Of a stretch of 11,490 nt of DNA, positions 7,358-11,490 are shown piece by piece. This DNA comes from Cochliopodium minus (Eukaryota; Discosea; Himatismenida; Cochliopodiidae): contig JAMYWO010000002.1 of NCBI GenBank assembly GCA_024220525.1, forward strand, positions 178,342-189,831, read 5' to 3'. The notes under the pieces are model-generated. The model ran no database searches. It was not told where the DNA came from and saw only the letters and a program-made list of their open reading frames with translations. The translations under genes were made by a program, and so were the position numbers. Position 1 is the first letter of the stretch; the number at the start of each line of letters is the position of its first letter.

Positions 7358-9329
7358 ATGCAAAAATCCAAAAATACAGTACAACAAAAAGATAATCAAA
7401 CTGATAAACAAAAAAATGTCAGAATGTCCAATATCTTTGCAGCAAAGAGTAAAAAAATCTTTAATGGATAATTATCTTTCTCTATAACCATTATTCCATT
7501 TATGCCTTGATATAATTTATAATACTGATTAAAAATTATTTTAATAGGCGTATCTGAACTCATCAGAACAAGTTTGGGTCCAAGAGGAATGGATAAATTG
7601 GTAAATATAGATTTGATAATTCACAGGAATATTTATTTTCTTCTTTCAAAAAGATCCAAAATTCTAGAAAAGAAGTGACAATATCTAATGATGGAGCAAC
7701 AATTATGGAAAAATTGAGTGTACAACATCCAGCAGCTAAAATGGTATATTCCCCTAAATAAAAAAAAAATTATTTTTTTGGATAAATAGAAGAATTATTT
7801 AATGCCATGATATTTATTTACCCTTTATATCATCATCGTTCCAAAATTAAAATAACAATTAAATGAGTATACCAATAAATAAATCTCATAAACAATACCT
7901 TTTGATTATAAAAGATGGTGGATCTTTCCAAAGCTCAAGATATTTCTGCAGGAGATGGAACAACCACTGTAGTTGTCCTCGCAGGTGCATTATTGAATAG
8001 TTGCATCAAATTGTTGGAGAAGGGAATCCATCCAACAACCATCGCAGAATCCTTCTCGAGAGCATCCAAGAAAGCAATTGAAATTGTGGAATCAATCTCC
8101 ATCAATTTAGATTTGGGGGACAGAAACTCTTTGATCAGAAGTGCAAAAACTTCCCTCAATTCTAAGGTCGTTTCCAATTACTCTGACAAGTTGGCTCCTA
8201 TTGCTGTCGATTCCATTTTGAAGATCATCGATCCTAAAACTGCTACTAATGTTGATCTTAAGGATATTAGGATCATCAAGAAGTTGGGAGGAACTATCGA
8301 TGATAGTGAATTGGTTGATGGTATCGTTCTCAATCAAAGAATCACCAATTCTTCAGGTGGGCCTACAAAAATTGAAAATGCCAAGATTGGTATCATTCAA
8401 TATCAAATATCCCCTCCAAAGCCTAATGTAAATAATTTTTTCTTTGATAAATTAATTTTCTTTGAAAAATTATTCATTTCTGATTATAGATTGATACAGG
8501 TATTGTTATCAAAAAATATGTTCAAATGGATAGAGTTATATCTGAAGAAAAGAAATATATCGCCAAAATCTTGAAACCTATCAGATTGGCTAAATGTAAT
8601 GTTCTCCTCATCCAAAAATCCATCCTTAGAGATGCAGTCACTGATCTCTCGCTCCACTATCTCGCAAAGGCAAAGATCATGGTTGTGAAGGATATTGAAA
8701 GAGATGAAATCGAATTTATCTGCAGAACCATCGATGCAAAGCCTGTTGCTTCCCCTGAAACATTTGTTCAAGAAAAATGCGGTACTGCTAAACTTGTTGA
8801 ACAAATCGATACTGGTGATGAGAAATTGGTCATCATGAGAGGTGTTCCAAACTCTGGAAAGACTGTCACTGTCTTGTTGAGAGGATCAAATACCCTAATG
8901 TTGGACGAAGCTGAAAGATCTTTGCACGATGCTCTTTGCGCCATCAGATCCCTTGTCAAGAGAAAAGCTGTCATCACTGGGGGAGGTGCACCTGAAATTG
9001 AAGTCTCCATGAGATTGACTGAATTGGCAAAGACCATTCACGGAGTTGAACAACAATGCTTCAAGGCTTTCGCTGAGGCATTTGAGGTCATTCCTTTCAC
9101 TTTGGCTGAAAATGCAGGTTTGAATCCTGTTGAAGTTGTCACCAACCTCAGAAACTCCCACAAACTCGGCAACAAAACCTTTGGCATTAATGTTGTTAAA
9201 GGAGAAATTACTGATCTTGCCAACGAGAACGTTTTGGAGCCTCTTTTGGTCAAAGTCAGTGCTATCAGACTTGCTGTTGAATGTGTTATCATGATTCTCA
9301 AGATTGATGATATGGTTGCAACCAGATAA
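7358..9329 (+). CDS. CCT4: T-complex protein 1 (TRiC/CCT) chaperonin, delta subunit, five exons
   Basis: Exons: 7358-7448, 7548-7600, 7654-7743, 7915-8427, 8490-9329. The introns are 99, 53, 171 and 62 bp, all GT-AG with matching phases. The product is 528 aa against about 540 in human CCT4. One copy of this subunit sits in each ring of the cytosolic ATP-driven chaperonin that folds actin, tubulin and other proteins. Group II chaperonin motifs are intact: RTSLGPRGMDK (37-47), NDGAT (60-64), GDGTT (91-95) with the ATPase Asp92, and GGGAPE (413-418). Delta-specific similarity runs throughout, for example HPAAKM-MVDLSKAQD across intron 3 and TLAENAGLNP near the end. The ATG at 7358 is chosen because family-conserved KNVRMSNIFAAKS begins upstream of any usable alternative except 7424. 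It is divergent from the ERMARD-like gene and followed after 74 bp by the ankyrin gene. Confidence 0.95.
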
Positions 9330-9364
9330 ACTATCTTTATCCTTTTTTCCTTATTAAATTATTT

Positions 9365-9375
9365 AATAAAATAAA
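9365..9375 (+). promoter_or_regulatory. Putative polyadenylation signal of CCT4
   Basis: Two overlapping AATAAA hexamers (9365-9370 and 9370-9375) lie 36-46 bases after the CCT4 stop and shortly before a run of A at 9384-9397. The next gene starts at 9404, so cleavage must occur close by. The motif is common by chance in this composition. Confidence 0.4.
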
Positions 9376-9403
9376 ATTATTCAAAAAAAAAAAAAAATCG
9401 TAA

Positions 9404-11083
9404 ATGTCTCTCGATGTATTGAATGATTTGATTGAAAAGGATAATTTGATTGGAATAGAAAAATTTTTCCAAAATAATACAATCGATTTAAACTCTAAAA
9501 AGCCTTTTGACATTGTTGGAAATACTCCTTTGCATAAATTATGTTCTCATATGGATATCAATTTGAATATTTTAAAATGTAACCATTTAAAGTTAATATA
9601 ACAAATAGAGAAATTTGAAATAAAAATAATTTTTTAGTGCTTTTCGAAAAAAAGGCAGATCCGAACATTAAAAACAGTTATGGACTTACTCCATTTATAT
9701 TTGTTAACAACATAAAAAGGGATAATCAAAGAGAAATTTTGTTGTTGTTTATTGAAAATGGATTAAAGCCAAACCACGCAATGAAGCAGATTGCAAATAA
9801 CTTTAAAGAGGAAAACTATTACATCCTAGACAAGCTGATCGAAAAGAAGGGTGACATCAATCATTTTCTGAGTTCTCAAATTAAATATGGAAAAGGAGAC
9901 GAAAGAGAATATGATTTCGTTTTATCGAAAGGAGCATCTTTTAACTATAGTTTTAAAAATGGATCTTTAACACATTTGCATGCTTTTCTCTTTTACCCCA
10001 GGGAATACGAATTTAAATTTTTTAAATTTCTCCTGTCAAAGATAGATGGGGAGGTGCTAAACAAATCAAATCTGATCAATGAAGTTTGTAAAAATCAGTT
10101 TGTTACTCAACAAATGATAGAGATGATCTTTGAAAAAGCAAAGATAAGTGATGGAGATGCGAGGTTATGTTCTTGTGTTAGCGATTTATTGAGGCAAGAA
10201 ACTCCTAGCTATGAAAAAGTTAATTTTATTATTCAAAAAAAAGCAAATTTGAATGAACTCAACACTTACCTTCCTATTCACTTGGTAGACAAACTAGATA
10301 TCAAGTTTTGCAAAGTATAAAATTTTTTTAAAATTAATCTTCTTTTGAATTATCATTTTTGATTAGTTGTTGATAGACAATAAAGCCAACCCCAATGTTT
10401 ACTGCCCAATATTAGAATGTTATCCAATTCACCAAGCAACTAAAAACTTGGTGCTATTGGAACTTTTGGTTTCAGCAAAGAGCGATTTAAACGTGAGAAA
10501 TAATTTAGAAAAAACTCCTCTCATGATGATAAACGATTTCAACATCCAAAAATATTTAATTCAGAACAAAGCTGATATAAATGTAAATACAAAATTAGGA
10601 ACAATCTTACATTCTGCAGTCTTCGGGAGATTTGTTTATCCAGAAAGAGTTTTGTTTTATCTTCAAAACAAGGTTTCAAACCCCTTTTTTTTTCATTTTT
10701 TTTATTTATCATTATTCCTTCATTAGGCAGATCCTAATATCAGAGATGAACTTCAATCTACCCCTCTTCATCTCTGCAGAGATAATGATGAAGTCATATT
10801 TCATTTGATTAGATACGGTGCTGATGCCAATTATAAAGATAATCGAGGGAAAACACCAAAAGATCTCTTCAAAAAGCATTCTCTCTTATTCTCTGTTTCA
10901 GAAGGGACACAGAACTTGAGCCCTTCTTTTTTCAGCGAGAACTCTGGATTATTTCCTCACTCTTTCCGGATCGAGGCTTTTAACTTTATTCGCTCTTTGA
11001 AAATTTGGGCAAAATCTGGCAAATTGTTAATTCCAAAGCCCATTATCTATAAAATTATTGGTCATACTCTCATGATTAATTAA
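9404..11083 (+). CDS. Ankyrin-repeat protein, four exons, 504 aa
   Basis: Exons: 9404-9578, 9638-10314, 10367-10672, 10727-11083. The introns are 59, 52 and 54 bp, GT-AG, and phases agree throughout. Ankyrin units are recognisable at the N-terminus (GNTPLHKLC, then LLFEKKADPNIKNSYGLTPF), in the middle (LLIDNKANPNVYC, LLVSAKSDLNVRNNLEKTPL, LIQNKADINVNTKLGTILHS) and towards the C-terminus (LQNKADPNIRDELQSTPLHL, LIRYGADANYKDNRGKTPKD). Residues about 100-280 keep the repeat rhythm only weakly (KGASFNYSFKNGSLTHLHAF, IIQKKANLNEL). The last 70 residues are not ankyrin; they are hydrophobic and basic, ending IPKPIIYKIIGHTL, a possible short interaction motif. No signal peptide or membrane segment is visible. 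It is probably an intracellular protein-binding scaffold; the partner is unknown. Family-level call only. Confidence 0.9.
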
Positions 11084-11118
11084 AAATGGATTATTTGATT
11101 CAAATTAAAATAAAAAAA

Positions 11119-11490
11119 ATGTTTAAGAAAAATGTAGATAAAAAACTTTTGTTCAAATTTATTCACCTTCAAAAAAGATCCCTTCAATGGATCCCTCCCA
11201 CTGGAAAGCTTGATATTTATGAATTCGAGCATAAAGAGAGATTGTACAATGAAATGAAAGTGCATCAAACAAATGATGAAAAAATCAAAATGAAGGCCTT
11301 GGGATTAACAAATAAACAAATCAAATCAAAATTGGAAGAAAAGAGAGATGAGGAAGTTCAAATGAAATATGTATACCTATTTTTTTAACCCAATAATCCT
11401 TCAATCAAATGCTTTTAAATTTTATTTTGAATTATCTTGATAATATCAAAAGAAAGGCAAATTTGTGGATAGTATGTTGATAAATGCAAA
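11119..11490 (+). CDS. Unrecognised Lys-rich protein, 5' part (cut by window edge)
   Basis: Exon 1 is 11119-11370; an 82-bp GT-AG intron (11371-11452, GTATAC to ATCAAAAG) leads in phase 0 to 11453-11490, which runs off the window. Without splicing the frame would stop at 11386-11388. The visible protein begins MFKKNVDKKLLFKFIHLQKR, followed by a Trp-Ile-Pro-Pro segment and then a charged probable helix or coiled coil (KIKMKALGLTNKQIKSKLEE). An upstream in-frame ATG at 11086 would add 11 residues; I prefer 11119 because of its A-rich context and because 11086 lies only 2 bases after the ankyrin stop. The basic N-terminus could suit a mitochondrial or ribosome-associated protein, but I do not recognise the family. 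Confidence 0.65.

Noticed and set aside
7178-7411. Minus-strand 77-aa open frame between the ERMARD-like gene and CCT4
   Set aside because: Low-complexity Ile/Phe-rich shadow of the CCT4 first exon and intergenic DNA, in a different frame from the real first exon (7145-7215).
11086-11118. Start of the last gene at ATG 11086
   Set aside because: Only 2 bases after the ankyrin stop and gives a low-complexity Ile/Lys extension; ATG 11119 has a better A-rich context, though 11086 is not excluded.

Overview
This window is nuclear DNA from a unicellular eukaryote. It is strongly A/T-rich, uses the standard code (Trp is TGG; TAA and TGA act as stops), has many short GT-AG introns (mostly about 50-230 bp), and packs genes with gaps of only 34-142 bp. 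Eukaryote-only families are present (the TRiC/CCT chaperonin delta subunit and an ERMARD/DUF4209-type protein). An amoeboid protist would fit the style, but I cannot place it further from sequence alone.

Layout. 1-135 (+): 3' end of a von Willebrand A (VWA) gene. 136-1009: no intact gene; decayed coding-like fragments. 1010-3621 (-): an eight-exon gene rebuilt here by phase-matched splicing, 492 residues, tentatively related to kinetochore CENP-I/Mis6; several of its introns are almost pure A/T homopolymer runs. 3656-4341 (+): a complete two-exon VWA gene, head to head with the previous gene and 93% identical to the left-edge fragment over the shared 135 bases. 4381-7215 (-): a six-exon ERMARD-like gene (798 residues) with HEPN-type motifs. 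7358-9329 (+): five-exon CCT4. 9404-11083 (+): four-exon ankyrin-repeat protein. 11119 to the right edge (+): start of an unrecognised Lys-rich gene.

No operon-like functional unit is evident. The neighbours are unrelated housekeeping and accessory genes: protein folding (CCT4), possible RNA metabolism (ERMARD-like), possible chromosome segregation (CENP-I-like), and adhesion or binding scaffolds (VWA, ankyrin). Gene models rest on open frames, splice consensus and exact phase agreement across every junction. Family assignments come from remembered family patterns, not from a search.
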